Shown here piece by piece: positions 1 to 7,451 of a stretch of 13,622 nucleotides of DNA. A model generated the notes under the pieces. That model was not told the origin of the DNA and made no database searches. It saw only the letters and a list, made by a program, of their open reading frames with translations. Source of the stretch: Sulfurimonas sp. (GTDB lineage Bacteria; Campylobacterota; Campylobacteria; Campylobacterales; Sulfurimonadaceae); contig JAIOSY010000032.1 of assembly GCA_021107375.1 (NCBI GenBank), forward strand, positions 1 to 13,622, written 5' to 3'. Position 1 is the stretch's first letter. Each line of letters opens with the position of its first letter. Both the position numbers and the translations under genes were made by a program.

Positions 1-1382
1 CTATTATGTATTTTTATTGTATTATATTCTAAGTCTAAATATTCTAATATATCATTATTTTCTATTATATGGCTTGTCTGTGTTTTATTAAAAAAGTCTA
101 TTCCATCTGAATAAATAGTGTTAAAAGTCTCTTGGAAATTATATTCTTTCGATTTTCCCCAAATTAATGTACCTAAATAAATAGTATTATCTACTTCTAT
201 CTGAAAAAATGGTAGCGATGTCATTGCTGTACTATCTTTGCAAAATTCTAATTCTTGATATAATGATAATAATATATTTGTAGTGTTATATATGATTACT
301 TTTACTCTTGTATCTTGACTATTATTACTTAAAATATTATCTATTATAATAGTAAATTGATTTTTAAACATTTCATTATTATCTAACAGGAACTTTGATT
401 TCTCTTTTAACTTATTAACTTTATTAGTTTCACTTAAATATATATCATCCTCATATATCATATCTCCTCTTCCATTAAAACCTAATGATTCTTTTAATAA
501 TATTTCATCAGGAAGTATATTATTTTCTAATCTTCCATATCTTTTTATTTCAATAATTTCCCATAATTCTTTATATATTAAAGTATCTAAATTCAATGGT
601 TTAGCATTCTTAGTTAAATCATCACTATATGGTAATGAAGATAAATTAATAGCTTTTTCATAAGATGATAATCCAAATTTATAAAAATCTCTATGAGCTA
701 AATATGTCGTCTCATCATCATTAATAATATCAAGTATCTTTTCGTATTCTTCTTTAGTTTTTCTTAACATTATAAAATAAATAATATATTCAAAATTTTC
801 ATCATACTCTATTGTTTGTTCCGAATTTTTTAATATAATTAATAAATAATCCTGAATATCTTTATTTTTCATTAGATTTATGTAACTCTGTAAACCTTTA
901 TCAAGTGAAAGTTTATTATTATAAAAAGTATATATTTGTGCAGGAGAAAAAAACAATTCATCGTTTATATTTAAAGTCTTAACTTCTTTATGAGAAATAC
1001 AATTTCCGTTTGTATCTACAACTAATTTTATGCCTTTTATATCAAAAAAAGTATTTTTACTAACAAACTTAGAATACGGTATAAGTAATTCATCCCATGT
1101 AGTTGATACAATCATTATTTTTATAGATTCATCATTTACAGCATAATTTTTTTTAACAAATTCAGTATACTTAAAAATTTCATGTAAGGCTTGTCTCGAA
1201 GCTTGATTTGTTCTTTTTAATTCTATAATTACGTAGTTATTATCTTCATCTTGTGCCAAGATATCGATAAAAGATTTTTTATTACCAATTTTCAAATAAA
1301 CTTCTTGACTTAAAGGTGTTAAGTTGGGAAAACATGTACTTAACCTACTAAATAGTTTTTCCCGTATAGTATTCTCATTCAT
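1..1382 (-). CDS. PD-(D/E)XK nuclease-like protein, 3' end beyond window
   Basis: Reading the minus strand from ATG at 1382 gives an open frame of 460 codons with no stop before the window edge, so the C-terminus is missing. The N-terminal ~110 residues look like a PD-(D/E)XK nuclease domain of the NucS/DUF91 sort: Asp40 in FIDIL, then VIIELKR with Glu54 and Lys56, then a helix with Gln64 and Tyr72 (RQALHEIFKY). These are the expected metal-binding and catalytic residues, so the domain looks intact. The remaining ~350 residues are Asn/Ile/Lys-rich and I do not recognise them. Base composition is far lower in G+C than the core genes (8/60 at 1-60 and 14/60 at 601-660, against 22/60 at 3001-3060 in hemE), suggesting recent acquisition. 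A weak AGGA lies 11 nt before the ATG. Nuclease fold: fairly sure. A role in defence or restriction is inference only. Confidence 0.75.
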   Translation of the reverse strand, partial: MNENTIREKLFSRLSTCFPNLTPLSQEVYLKIGNKKSFIDILAQDEDNNYVIIELKRTNQASRQALHEIFKYTEFVKKNYAVNDESIKIMIVSTTWDELLIPYSKFVSKNTFFDIKGIKLVVDTNGNCISHKEVKTLNINDELFFSPAQIYTFYNNKLSLDKGLQSYINLMKNKDIQDYLLIILKNSEQTIEYDENFEYIIYFIMLRKTKEEYEKILDIINDDETTYLAHRDFYKFGLSSYEKAINLSSLPYSDDLTKNAKPLNLDTLIYKELWEIIEIKRYGRLENNILPDEILLKESLGFNGRGDMIYEDDIYLSETNKVNKLKEKSKFLLDNNEMFKNQFTIIIDNILSNNSQDTRVKVIIYNTTNILLSLYQELEFCKDSTAMTSLPFFQIEVDNTIYLGTLIWGKSKEYNFQETFNTIYSDGIDFFNKTQTSHIIENNDILEYLDLEYNTIKIHN

Positions 1383-1417
1383 AGTCAATATAATCCTAAT
1401 TAGCTATTTTTATAAAT

Positions 1418-1423
1418 ATTATA
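1418..1423 (-). promoter_or_regulatory. -10 box for the nuclease-like gene
   Basis: Minus-strand TATAAT in the context AGGTATAATATTT lies 35 bp upstream of the ATG at 1382. No convincing -35 hexamer is at 17 bp, which is usual for Campylobacterota sigma-70 promoters. The assignment rests on the perfect hexamer and its position. Confidence 0.5.
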
Positions 1424-1563
1424 CCTGATTAGTATAGAATTCGTGTTTCACTATAAACTAGATTTTGGTATATTATAAATTTTAGTTTTTTAGAATTTTA
1501 AAAGTGCTAATTTTGAAAAAGTAAAAAAAAATTTTGAAATTTGTATATATGAGTATAGATTAT

Positions 1564-1583
1564 GGTTACTAATAGGTTACTAA
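1564..1583. repeat. Direct repeat GGTTACTAA x2, 11-bp period
   Basis: The 9-mer GGTTACTAA occurs at 1564-1572 and again at 1575-1583, separated by TA, so the copies are one helical turn apart. It lies in the 271-bp non-coding gap between the tRNA-Asn 3' end and the A+T-rich nuclease-like gene. Such spacing fits a protein-binding site, for example a recombinase arm site or a regulator site, but chance is possible in A+T-rich DNA. I see nothing else definite in the gap apart from the -10 box. Confidence 0.4.
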
Positions 1584-1653
1584 AGCGATTTTTCTCTAAA
1601 CTTAAAGTATTTGTAAGAAGTGCTTAAAAGTTCGTAATTAAGGGGTTTAAAGA

Positions 1654-1728
<75 letters not shown>

Positions 1729-1744
1729 ATGTTTAAGAGCCGAA

Positions 1745-1773
1745 ATTATACTTTATGAAGTAGTAAAAGTCAA
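1745..1773 (-). promoter_or_regulatory. Sigma-70 promoter of tRNA-Asn
   Basis: On the minus strand, TTGACT (1768-1773) and TATAAT (1745-1750) are separated by exactly 17 bp. A start about 7 nt after the -10 leaves roughly a 10-nt leader before the tRNA 5' end at 1728. This is the best -35/-10 pair in the window, as expected for a stable RNA gene. The -35 lies in the loop and arm region of the inverted repeat that follows the radical SAM gene. Confidence 0.85.
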
Positions 1774-1789
1774 GAGTTTTTTACTACTT
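1758..1789. terminator. Inverted repeat at the end of the seven-gene operon, possible terminator
   Basis: AAGTAGTAAAA (1758-1768) pairs with TTTTACTACTT (1779-1789): an 11-bp perfect stem with a 10-nt loop. It spans the radical SAM stop codon (1784-1786). The T-run is on the plus strand side, while on the minus strand the stem is followed only by TTCATAAAG, so it would be a weak terminator for the operon. Because the tRNA-Asn -35 lies within it, readthrough into the tRNA is possible. The symmetry is certain, the function is a guess. Confidence 0.4.
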
Positions 1790-2725
1790 TTTTAGTTTTC
1801 TTTTTTCATTGGCATGTGGAATTAAAAATTCTAAATTTCCTACTACTTTTTTTACTACTTTTTGCTTATCTATTAAGTTTTTCAATCTTGCCATACTATC
1901 TGTATCAAAAAGTAAATTTATATCATCCATTGTTAATGGTCTTTTATCTAAAGTGTTTAATATCTCTTCATCACTATAGTATGCGTTATATGGCTCAGCA
2001 TGTACTCGTGAGGCTATATGAATAGGTAAAGAGCTATCAAAGATTAAAGAGACTTCGTGAAGCTCTTTATAGCTTATTCCTACTACTGGATATGCAGGGG
2101 GTCTATCTATCGTTCCTAAATCTATTCTCTCACAATTTATATCTAGTAAAACATTATTTAACTTTTCTACCTCTTGTTTTGTATCATTTAAACCATGAAC
2201 AAAAAGTATCTCTATAAAAAGTTTACCTTTATAAATTTTACTAAACTCTTTTACTCTATCTACAACATCATTTATATTGATATTTTCATGAGGTCTATCT
2301 ATCTTTTTAAATACATCATTACTTATAGCATCAAGCGATAGTTTTACTTGATCTAGTTTTAATAGTGCATTAAACACTTTTTCTTCTATCAGAGTAGCAC
2401 TATTTGTTAAAATAAGAGTCTGGGTAGTATTTTTTATTTTATCTATCTCATCTATAAGTTCTGAGAGATATGGATAAAGAGTAGGTTCACCATTTGCAGT
2501 TAAAGTTATTACATCTATACTTTGACTTAGATGCTTTTTTAATTCACTTATAATTGTAGGTATTTCTACAACTTCTGACTGAGCATCAACAGTTGCCATT
2601 GGAGCAAGTTCACAGTAGAGACAATCAAAGTTACACTGCTTGGTTGAGGGAGATAAATCGATACCTAAACTCATACCAAAACGGCGTGAGTTTATAGGAC
2701 CAAATATTATATTATTTTTTTCCAC
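1784..2725 (-). CDS. Radical SAM protein (COG0731-like)
   Basis: This 313-residue protein has the radical SAM [4Fe-4S] motif CX3CX2C at Cys31, Cys35 and Cys38 ([12 protein letters not shown]). It is preceded by a conserved GPINSRRFG...SLGIDLSP segment and followed by [10 protein letters not shown], the family's SAM-binding GEP motif. It should be a cytosolic enzyme that cleaves S-adenosylmethionine to the 5'-deoxyadenosyl radical. The substrate is unknown; the N-terminal pattern resembles the COG0731 group of Fe-S oxidoreductases related to tRNA-wybutosine enzymes. The start is GTG at 2725, overlapping the end of hemE by 14 nt; the next Met (18) would remove the conserved GPINSRR segment, which supports GTG. 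From memory the C. jejuni homologue also sits beside hemE, so a link with haem or tetrapyrrole metabolism is conceivable but unproven. Confidence 0.85.
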   Translation of the reverse strand: MEKNNIIFGPINSRRFGMSLGIDLSPSTKQCNFDCLYCELAPMATVDAQSEVVEIPTIISELKKHLSQSIDVITLTANGEPTLYPYLSELIDEIDKIKNTTQTLILTNSATLIEEKVFNALLKLDQVKLSLDAISNDVFKKIDRPHENININDVVDRVKEFSKIYKGKLFIEILFVHGLNDTKQEVEKLNNVLLDINCERIDLGTIDRPPAYPVVGISYKELHEVSLIFDSSLPIHIASRVHAEPYNAYYSDEEILNTLDKRPLTMDDINLLFDTDSMARLKNLIDKQKVVKKVVGNLEFLIPHANEKRKLKK

Positions 2726-3755
2726 TAACTCTTTGACACTCTCTTACAAAATGGATAGCATTTTCAACTGGAACATCAGGAAGGATTCCGTGACCAAGAT
2801 TAAAGATATGTCTTTTACCACCCATAGTTTCTTGAATAGCCTCTACACATTTAGTTGTTTCCTCTTTTGAGTAAAGACGACATGGTTCCATATTTCCTTG
2901 AAGAACATATTTATCTCCAAGTTTCTCTTTTGCTAGTGACATAGGAGTTCCCCAATCAACACCAAATACATCAAAGTTTCCATAAACTTTGTCATAAAAT
3001 GCAGGGATACCTTTAGGGAACATGATAACTGGAATATGAGGGTATTTCTCTTTTAAATACTCTGCAATTTCTACCATATAAGACCAAGAAAACTCATCAT
3101 ATCTACCTGGTTCAATAGCAGATGCCCATGAATCAAAAATCTGAACAACATCTATTCCAGCTTGAATCTGTTTTTCCATATAAAGCTTAACAACTTCAGT
3201 AACTTTTCTTAAAATACTGTGAAGAAGTTCAGGGTTTGAGTACATCATTTTTTTACAGATATTGTAAGTTTTTGTACCTTGACCCTCAATCATGTAAGTA
3301 GCAAGTGTCCAAGGAGCACCAGTAAAACCAATAAGTGCTATCTCATCACCTCTCTCATCTAACTGCTTACGAAGAAGTTTAATAGTATCAAAAACGTAAG
3401 TAAGTTTAGAAGCAGCCTCATCACCACCAATAAGTCTATCAATGTCTTCTTGGCATGTGATAGGATCACTAAACTTAGGACCTTCACCTTTTACAAACGA
3501 TAAATCCATTCCCATCTCATCAGGAATAACAAGAATATCTGAAAATAAAATTGCAGCATCAACTCCAACAATATCTAAAGGTTGAATAGTTACTTCAGCT
3601 GCTTTTTCAGGGTTATGGCAAAGATTTAAAAAGTTACCAGCCTCAGCTCTAACTGCCATATACTCTGGAAGGTATCTTCCAGCTTGTCTCATCATCCAAA
3701 CATGAGTGTATGGAGTCTCTTTACCTAAACACGCATCTACAAAAATTTTACCCAT
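2712..3755 (-). CDS. hemE: Uroporphyrinogen decarboxylase
   Basis: The product (347 residues, usual length) converts uroporphyrinogen III to coproporphyrinogen III in haem biosynthesis, in the cytosol and without a cofactor. Family signatures are present: [14 protein letters not shown] near the N-terminus with Arg23 and Arg27 (substrate-carboxylate binding), Asp73 in [10 protein letters not shown] (the essential aspartate, Asp86 in human UROD), [16 protein letters not shown] at 143-158 with Tyr154, and [11 protein letters not shown] with His322. The start overlaps the stop of the upstream yqhA-like gene in a TAATG junction, implying translational coupling. AGGA lies 9 nt before the ATG. The frame shows no disruption. 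Nothing else in the window belongs to haem synthesis, so it appears to ride in a mixed operon. Confidence 0.97.
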   Translation of the reverse strand: MGKIFVDACLGKETPYTHVWMMRQAGRYLPEYMAVRAEAGNFLNLCHNPEKAAEVTIQPLDIVGVDAAILFSDILVIPDEMGMDLSFVKGEGPKFSDPITCQEDIDRLIGGDEAASKLTYVFDTIKLLRKQLDERGDEIALIGFTGAPWTLATYMIEGQGTKTYNICKKMMYSNPELLHSILRKVTEVVKLYMEKQIQAGIDVVQIFDSWASAIEPGRYDEFSWSYMVEIAEYLKEKYPHIPVIMFPKGIPAFYDKVYGNFDVFGVDWGTPMSLAKEKLGDKYVLQGNMEPCRLYSKEETTKCVEAIQETMGGKRHIFNLGHGILPDVPVENAIHFVRECQRVSGKK

Positions 3756-4270
3756 TATTTTTTTCCTACCTTACCTAAAAAATATAATCCTACTGAAACA
3801 GCAGTGATTGAAATTGCGAAATAAAGCATATCTAATGCTCCACTATACTCTGTATGTCCAACTTTTTGAAAAAATGAAACAACTAAAACCATTACGATTA
3901 CTTTAGAAATTTTATCTTTTAATTGATCTAATGAATGAATTGCTAAAATTTTATTATCTGCACCCTCTTCATCTTTTGCTGCGTCTATATCAGATATGAA
4001 AAGCTCATATAAACCAAAAGAAAATAATAACATAACAACACCAATAAGATATAAATCTACTGCTCCAATTATTCCACCAACAACATCTTCATGAAAATTC
4101 TCTGGATGAGCATGTGTTATATATGTATTTAAAACAAATTTTGCTGTTTCATATATATCAAATGAAGCAACAACAAAAAGTACTACTGCTCCAATTAAAC
4201 CAAATATTACAGCAAGTACAACCATAAATCTTGATGCCCATAACGAACCTTCAAAAGTTTTTTCTATCAT
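3755..4270 (-). CDS. YqhA/UPF0114-family inner-membrane protein
   Basis: This 171-residue protein has about four hydrophobic segments (roughly 14-36, 64-91, 121-135 and 145-166), so it is an integral inner-membrane protein. The opening pattern ([20 protein letters not shown]), the acidic loop after the second segment ([11 protein letters not shown]) and [23 protein letters not shown] are characteristic of the YqhA (UPF0114) family. The family's biochemical function is not established to my knowledge. The ATG follows the asd stop directly (TAGATG), with AAGGGG as ribosome-binding site inside the last asd codons. Its stop overlaps the hemE start by one base. The same asd neighbour occurs in C. 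jejuni (Cj1022c next to asd, from memory). No sign of damage. Confidence 0.8.
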   Translation of the reverse strand: MIEKTFEGSLWASRFMVVLAVIFGLIGAVVLFVVASFDIYETAKFVLNTYITHAHPENFHEDVVGGIIGAVDLYLIGVVMLLFSFGLYELFISDIDAAKDEEGADNKILAIHSLDQLKDKISKVIVMVLVVSFFQKVGHTEYSGALDMLYFAISITAVSVGLYFLGKVGKK

Positions 4271-5302
4271 CTATTTTTCCCCTTCCATCTCTACCCATTT
4301 TTGAGCAATACGAACAGCATTTGTAGCAGCTCCAACTCTAAGGTTATCAGCAACAACAAACATATGAATCATATTTTTAGCATAAGTATCATTTCTGATT
4401 CTACCTACAAAAGTTTCATTCATATCTACACAAGTTGCTGGCATAGGATATAAAGATTCATCTATATTATCTAAAATAACAATGTTTGGTGCTTTTGCTA
4501 ACACCTCTCTTACCTCATTTGCATCTACATCACAAGCAAAAGTAAGTGTAAGAGATTCTGCATGACCACGAAGAGTTGGTACACGAACACAAGTTGCACT
4601 TAAAGGAATATCTTTATGCATAATTTTGCTTGTTTCATTTACCATTTTCATCTCCTCTTTTGTGTATCCATTTTCCATGAAAACATCTATTTGAGGGATT
4701 ACATTTAGAGCGATTTGATGAGGAAAAGCTTTATGCTCTGCATCATCAAGTTTAAATGCAAAAAAGTCTTGCATCTGAGATACTAACTCTTCCATAGCAG
4801 TTTTACCACCACCACTTGTTGCTTGATATGTACTTGCATCAACTCTTTTTATATCATAAGCTTCATCAAGAGGTTTAAGTGCTTGAACCATTTGAATAGT
4901 TGAACAGTTTGGATTAGCTATTACCCCTGTATCTTTCCACTTTGCAATATCTTCAGGATTTACTTCAGGAACAACTAAAGGTACATTTTCATCCATTCTA
5001 AAGTGTGAAGTATTGTCAATTACAACTGCACCAGCTTTTACAGCATCAGAAGCAAACTCAGAACTAACACTTCCACCAGCAGAAAAAAGAGCTATCTCTA
5101 TCTCCTCTTCTTTAAATATATCATTCGTTAATTCTTGTATAGCTATGCTTTTACCGTTAAACTCTACTGTTTTACCAAGACTTCTTGCACTTGCCAATGG
5201 AACTAATTTATTTAATGGAAAATCTATCTCTTGTAAAATTGTTAAAATCTCTTCACCAACAGCACCATTTGCCCCAACTACTGCTACATTATATTTTCTC
5301 AT
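4271..5302 (-). CDS. asd: Aspartate-semialdehyde dehydrogenase
   Basis: The 343-residue enzyme reduces beta-aspartyl phosphate to aspartate semialdehyde with NADPH, the branch point to lysine/diaminopimelate, threonine and methionine. The N-terminal VAVVGANGAVGEEIL has the dinucleotide-binding loop (residues 10-16). The catalytic Cys133 is in IANPNCSTIQMV. SGGGKTAMEEL (163-173) and the acid/base His247 in LRGHAESLT complete the active site. Length and motifs are normal for the bacterial family. Its ATG is 12 nt after the flgR stop, with AAGGA overlapping that stop. Cotranscription with flagellar genes matches C. jejuni gene order (flgR-asd, from memory). I see no separate promoter, so its expression probably depends on the upstream promoter or readthrough from gyrA. 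Confidence 0.97.
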   Translation of the reverse strand: MRKYNVAVVGANGAVGEEILTILQEIDFPLNKLVPLASARSLGKTVEFNGKSIAIQELTNDIFKEEEIEIALFSAGGSVSSEFASDAVKAGAVVIDNTSHFRMDENVPLVVPEVNPEDIAKWKDTGVIANPNCSTIQMVQALKPLDEAYDIKRVDASTYQATSGGGKTAMEELVSQMQDFFAFKLDDAEHKAFPHQIALNVIPQIDVFMENGYTKEEMKMVNETSKIMHKDIPLSATCVRVPTLRGHAESLTLTFACDVDANEVREVLAKAPNIVILDNIDESLYPMPATCVDMNETFVGRIRNDTYAKNMIHMFVVADNLRVGAATNAVRIAQKWVEMEGEK

Positions 5303-5314
5303 ATCTTCAAATCC

Positions 5315-6463
5315 TTAATTAAATCTATTTTGTAAAAAAAGTTCATCTGCTGAAATTTCTGAACCTTCACTTAAAATCACTGCTCTTTCAACAACAGAAA
5401 TCAACTCTCTTATATTTCCAGGCCAAGAGTATTCTAAAAGTTGTTTTTTTGCATCTTCACTAAAAGTTTTTAATTCAAATTCATATTTTTTACAGTTTGT
5501 CTCACACATTGCCTCTGCAATCTGTAAAATTTCATCTTTTCTCTCACAAAGAGGTGGAATATGAAGAGGGATTGTATTTAAACGATAATACAAATCTTCT
5601 CTAAATTCACCAGTTTTTATTTTATCTGCTAAATTAGCATTTGTAGCAGACACTACTCTAATATCAATCTTTGTAACTTTAGATGAACCAAGTCTTCTAA
5701 CCTCTTTTTCCTGCAAAGCACGAAGAAGTTTTGCTTGAACAGCATAAGGCATCTCACCAATCTCATCTAAAAACAGTGTCCCACCATTTGCCAACTCAAA
5801 TTGTCCAGCTTTGGCTTCACTAGCATCTGTAAAAGCACCCTTTTCAAATCCAAAAAGTTCACTCTCTATTAGATTTTCAGGAATTGCTGCCATATTTATT
5901 GCGATAAAAGGCTTTTTAGCTCTTGGTGAAGTTTTATGAATATGAGTTGCAAAAACCTCTTTACCTACACCACTTTGACCTAAAAGTAAAATACTTGCAT
6001 CTGTTTTAGCAGCTTTATTTGCGATATTCAAAACAGATTCTAAAACTTTTGATGAACCTAAAAAATCATTTGTTTGCTTCTTAGTAGATTTTTTAACTAC
6101 TTTTTTCTTTACCTCTTGAACTTCACTCTCTCTTTTAATTGCTGAGACCAAAGTATCTACATCAAAAGGTTTAAGTAAAAAATCTTTCACACCAAGATGA
6201 ATAGATTCTATTGCTCTTTGAAGAGTTGCATTTCCCGTCATAATAATAACTTCAAATTTTCCATTTAAAGTTTTTACAAACTCTATACCATCCATCCCTG
6301 GCATATTAATATCTGTAATCACTAAATCATATGAATCATTTAAAGATTTAAGTGCATCTTTTGCATTCTTAAATGTTTTAATCTCAAACTCTTTATAATC
6401 ACCCATAGCAATTTCAAGAGATTTTCTCATATTTATATCATCTTCAACGATTGCAATCTTCAC
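5315..6463 (-). CDS. flgR: Sigma-54-dependent flagellar response regulator FlgR, lacking DNA-binding domain
   Basis: Residues 1-118 form a receiver domain: acidic Glu7/Asp8/Asp9, phosphoacceptor Asp51 ([13 protein letters not shown]), Thr76 and Lys98. A lysine-rich linker (118-132) leads to a sigma-54-interacting AAA+ domain with Walker A GQSGVGKE (162-169), GAFTDA at 209-214 (classical GAFTGA has Gly in place of Asp), Walker [11 protein letters not shown] (229-238) and the sensor region SWPGNIREL (346-354). The protein ends at 382, without the Fis-type helix-turn-helix of NtrC. H. pylori FlgR is the same length and also lacks it. With its kinase FlgS (not in this window) it should activate sigma-54 flagellar promoters. 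GTG start 11 nt after the flgQ stop, with AAGGG 7 nt upstream. Position beside flgPQ supports FlgR over a nitrogen regulator. Confidence 0.88.
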   Translation of the reverse strand: MKIAIVEDDINMRKSLEIAMGDYKEFEIKTFKNAKDALKSLNDSYDLVITDINMPGMDGIEFVKTLNGKFEVIIMTGNATLQRAIESIHLGVKDFLLKPFDVDTLVSAIKRESEVQEVKKKVVKKSTKKQTNDFLGSSKVLESVLNIANKAAKTDASILLLGQSGVGKEVFATHIHKTSPRAKKPFIAINMAAIPENLIESELFGFEKGAFTDASEAKAGQFELANGGTLFLDEIGEMPYAVQAKLLRALQEKEVRRLGSSKVTKIDIRVVSATNANLADKIKTGEFREDLYYRLNTIPLHIPPLCERKDEILQIAEAMCETNCKKYEFELKTFSEDAKKQLLEYSWPGNIRELISVVERAVILSEGSEISADELFLQNRFN

Positions 6464-6474
6464 TAATAATACCC

Positions 6475-6885
6475 TTATTTTAAAGGAGAGATTCTAGCAA
6501 AATTATCATTAAAATCGACTTTGAAACATCTTGTTTTTAGGGTAAGTATCGTAGTAGAGGAATTTTGGGCATTTAAAGTAAACTCTTTATGTTCAATATG
6601 TAAACCAAGTTTTTGTATAAAATTTATAAATTCTACAGAATTTTCATCTATAATCCCAGCTAAATTATTAGCACCATTATGTGATAATTCTATAAAACTT
6701 ATTGGTTTACCAATACAACTTTTCATGGCATGTGAGATTTGGAGAGATTCATTATATAAAATAGCATCTTTAACTACATAACGATAGGAGATAAGATACT
6801 CACTCGCATTTAAAACAAGTGAGTTAAAAAGTATTACTGAGCAAATTGCGAGTGAGCGATAGTTATTTCCATCTCTACTTCGCAT
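6475..6885 (-). CDS. flgQ: Probable flagellar motility protein FlgQ
   Basis: A 136-residue protein whose residues 11-28 form a hydrophobic signal-peptide core ending in LNA-S, so it is likely exported to the periplasm or outer membrane. I recognise no catalytic motif. The mature part has two cysteines (SCIG and TRCF) that could form a disulfide. The identification rests mainly on position: between flgP and flgR, downstream of gyrA, as in C. jejuni, where FlgQ is needed for motility and FlgP stability (known from that organism). The ATG lies 52 nt inside the 3' end of flgP, in another frame. It is kept because AAGAGGG stands just upstream and the frame includes a complete signal peptide. Function by synteny, so moderate certainty. 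Confidence 0.68.
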   Translation of the reverse strand: MRSRDGNNYRSLAICSVILFNSLVLNASEYLISYRYVVKDAILYNESLQISHAMKSCIGKPISFIELSHNGANNLAGIIDENSVEFINFIQKLGLHIEHKEFTLNAQNSSTTILTLKTRCFKVDFNDNFARISPLK

Positions 6886-7370
6886 AATCCCTCTTTAAAA
6901 GTTGTTTCAACTACATTTGCATTTCTAATCATAGCATTTACTGATGTACGAACTGTTGATCTTTTTACCATCATATTTTTAATAACATCTTGACCATCAA
7001 CACGAACGCCTTTTACTTTCTCTGCAACCAATCTATATGCATCTGCCACAGCTGCTCTTTTAGCCAACGCATATGCCTGTGCTGGAGATAATGTATTCAT
7101 AGGTGCTACACCTTGACCAATAACACTTATCAATATAGATTGATTTTTCGCTAAAACGCTCTCTTGTTTCTGTGCTTTTTGAACCACTTCACCAAGTTGA
7201 GTTTCTAGTATTTTAATTTTACCTTCTAGCTCATTAATTTCTATGGTTTGATCAGGAGGACATACTACAGTAACTTTTGTCTCACTAGCTACTGGCTCAA
7301 CAACCTGTGTAGTTTCAGCCATAATACTAGAAGCACTAAGAAGAGCTACTAAAAGTAACGAGTATTTCAT
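6834..7370 (-). CDS. flgP: Flagellar basal-disk protein FlgP (LPP20-like family)
   Basis: The 178-residue protein has a clear signal peptide (MKYSLLLVALLSASSIMA, cleavage before ETT), a predicted coiled coil at about 43-75 (IEINELEGKIKILETQLGEV), and a C-terminal domain with SPAQAYALAKRAAVADAYR and a VDGQDVIKNMMVKR stretch typical of LPP20/FlgP proteins. In C. jejuni and Vibrio, FlgP multimers form a disk under the outer membrane around the flagellar motor. The signal peptide here has no lipobox cysteine: the only Cys near the N-terminus is Cys37, well after the cleavage site, so lipid anchoring is not supported. AAGGA 7 nt before the ATG. The gene starts 72 bp after gyrA and is preceded by a sigma-54 motif. 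Its end overlaps flgQ by 52 nt. Confidence 0.78.
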   Translation of the reverse strand: MKYSLLLVALLSASSIMAETTQVVEPVASETKVTVVCPPDQTIEINELEGKIKILETQLGEVVQKAQKQESVLAKNQSILISVIGQGVAPMNTLSPAQAYALAKRAAVADAYRLVAEKVKGVRVDGQDVIKNMMVKRSTVRTSVNAMIRNANVVETTFKEGLCEVEMEITIAHSQFAQ

Positions 7371-7385
7371 GTTTAATCCTTATAG

Positions 7386-7410
7386 TTAAGATGCATTTAT
7401 TGAATCTTAA
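7386..7410. promoter_or_regulatory. Inverted repeat in the flgP leader
   Basis: TTAAGAT and ATCTTAA form a perfect 7-bp inverted repeat with an 11-nt centre, between the sigma-54 motif and the flgP ribosome-binding site. In the flgP transcript it would be a weak A/U hairpin about 5 nt upstream of AAGGA, or in DNA an operator. It has no T-run, so it is unlikely to terminate gyrA. Confidence 0.35.
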
Positions 7411-7435
7411 TTTATTTAATATTTAAATTTAAAAA

Positions 7436-7451
7436 GCAAAAATTATTCCAA
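7436..7451 (-). promoter_or_regulatory. Sigma-54 (-24/-12) promoter upstream of flgP
   Basis: Minus-strand TTGGAATAATTTTTGC, followed by TTT, places GG and GC exactly 10 bp apart, the spacing required by RpoN. It fits the Campylobacterota form GGAA-N6-TTGC. It spans the last two gyrA codons and the stop, and predicts a start near 7425, giving about a 55-nt leader for flgP. The activator for such promoters, FlgR, is encoded two genes downstream. Confidence 0.75.

Noticed and set aside
1810..1821. TGGCATGTGGAA at the end of the radical SAM gene as a second copy of the G+C-rich element
   Set aside because: Only 12 bases match, inside ordinary coding sequence (Ile-Pro-His-Ala), with no partner arm; best treated as chance unless genome-wide copies show otherwise.
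5315..6463. Reading flgR as ntrC, the nitrogen regulator for the nearby amt/glnK genes
   Set aside because: It lacks the NtrC DNA-binding domain, has H. pylori FlgR length, sits with flgPQ, and no -24/-12 element was found before either amt.
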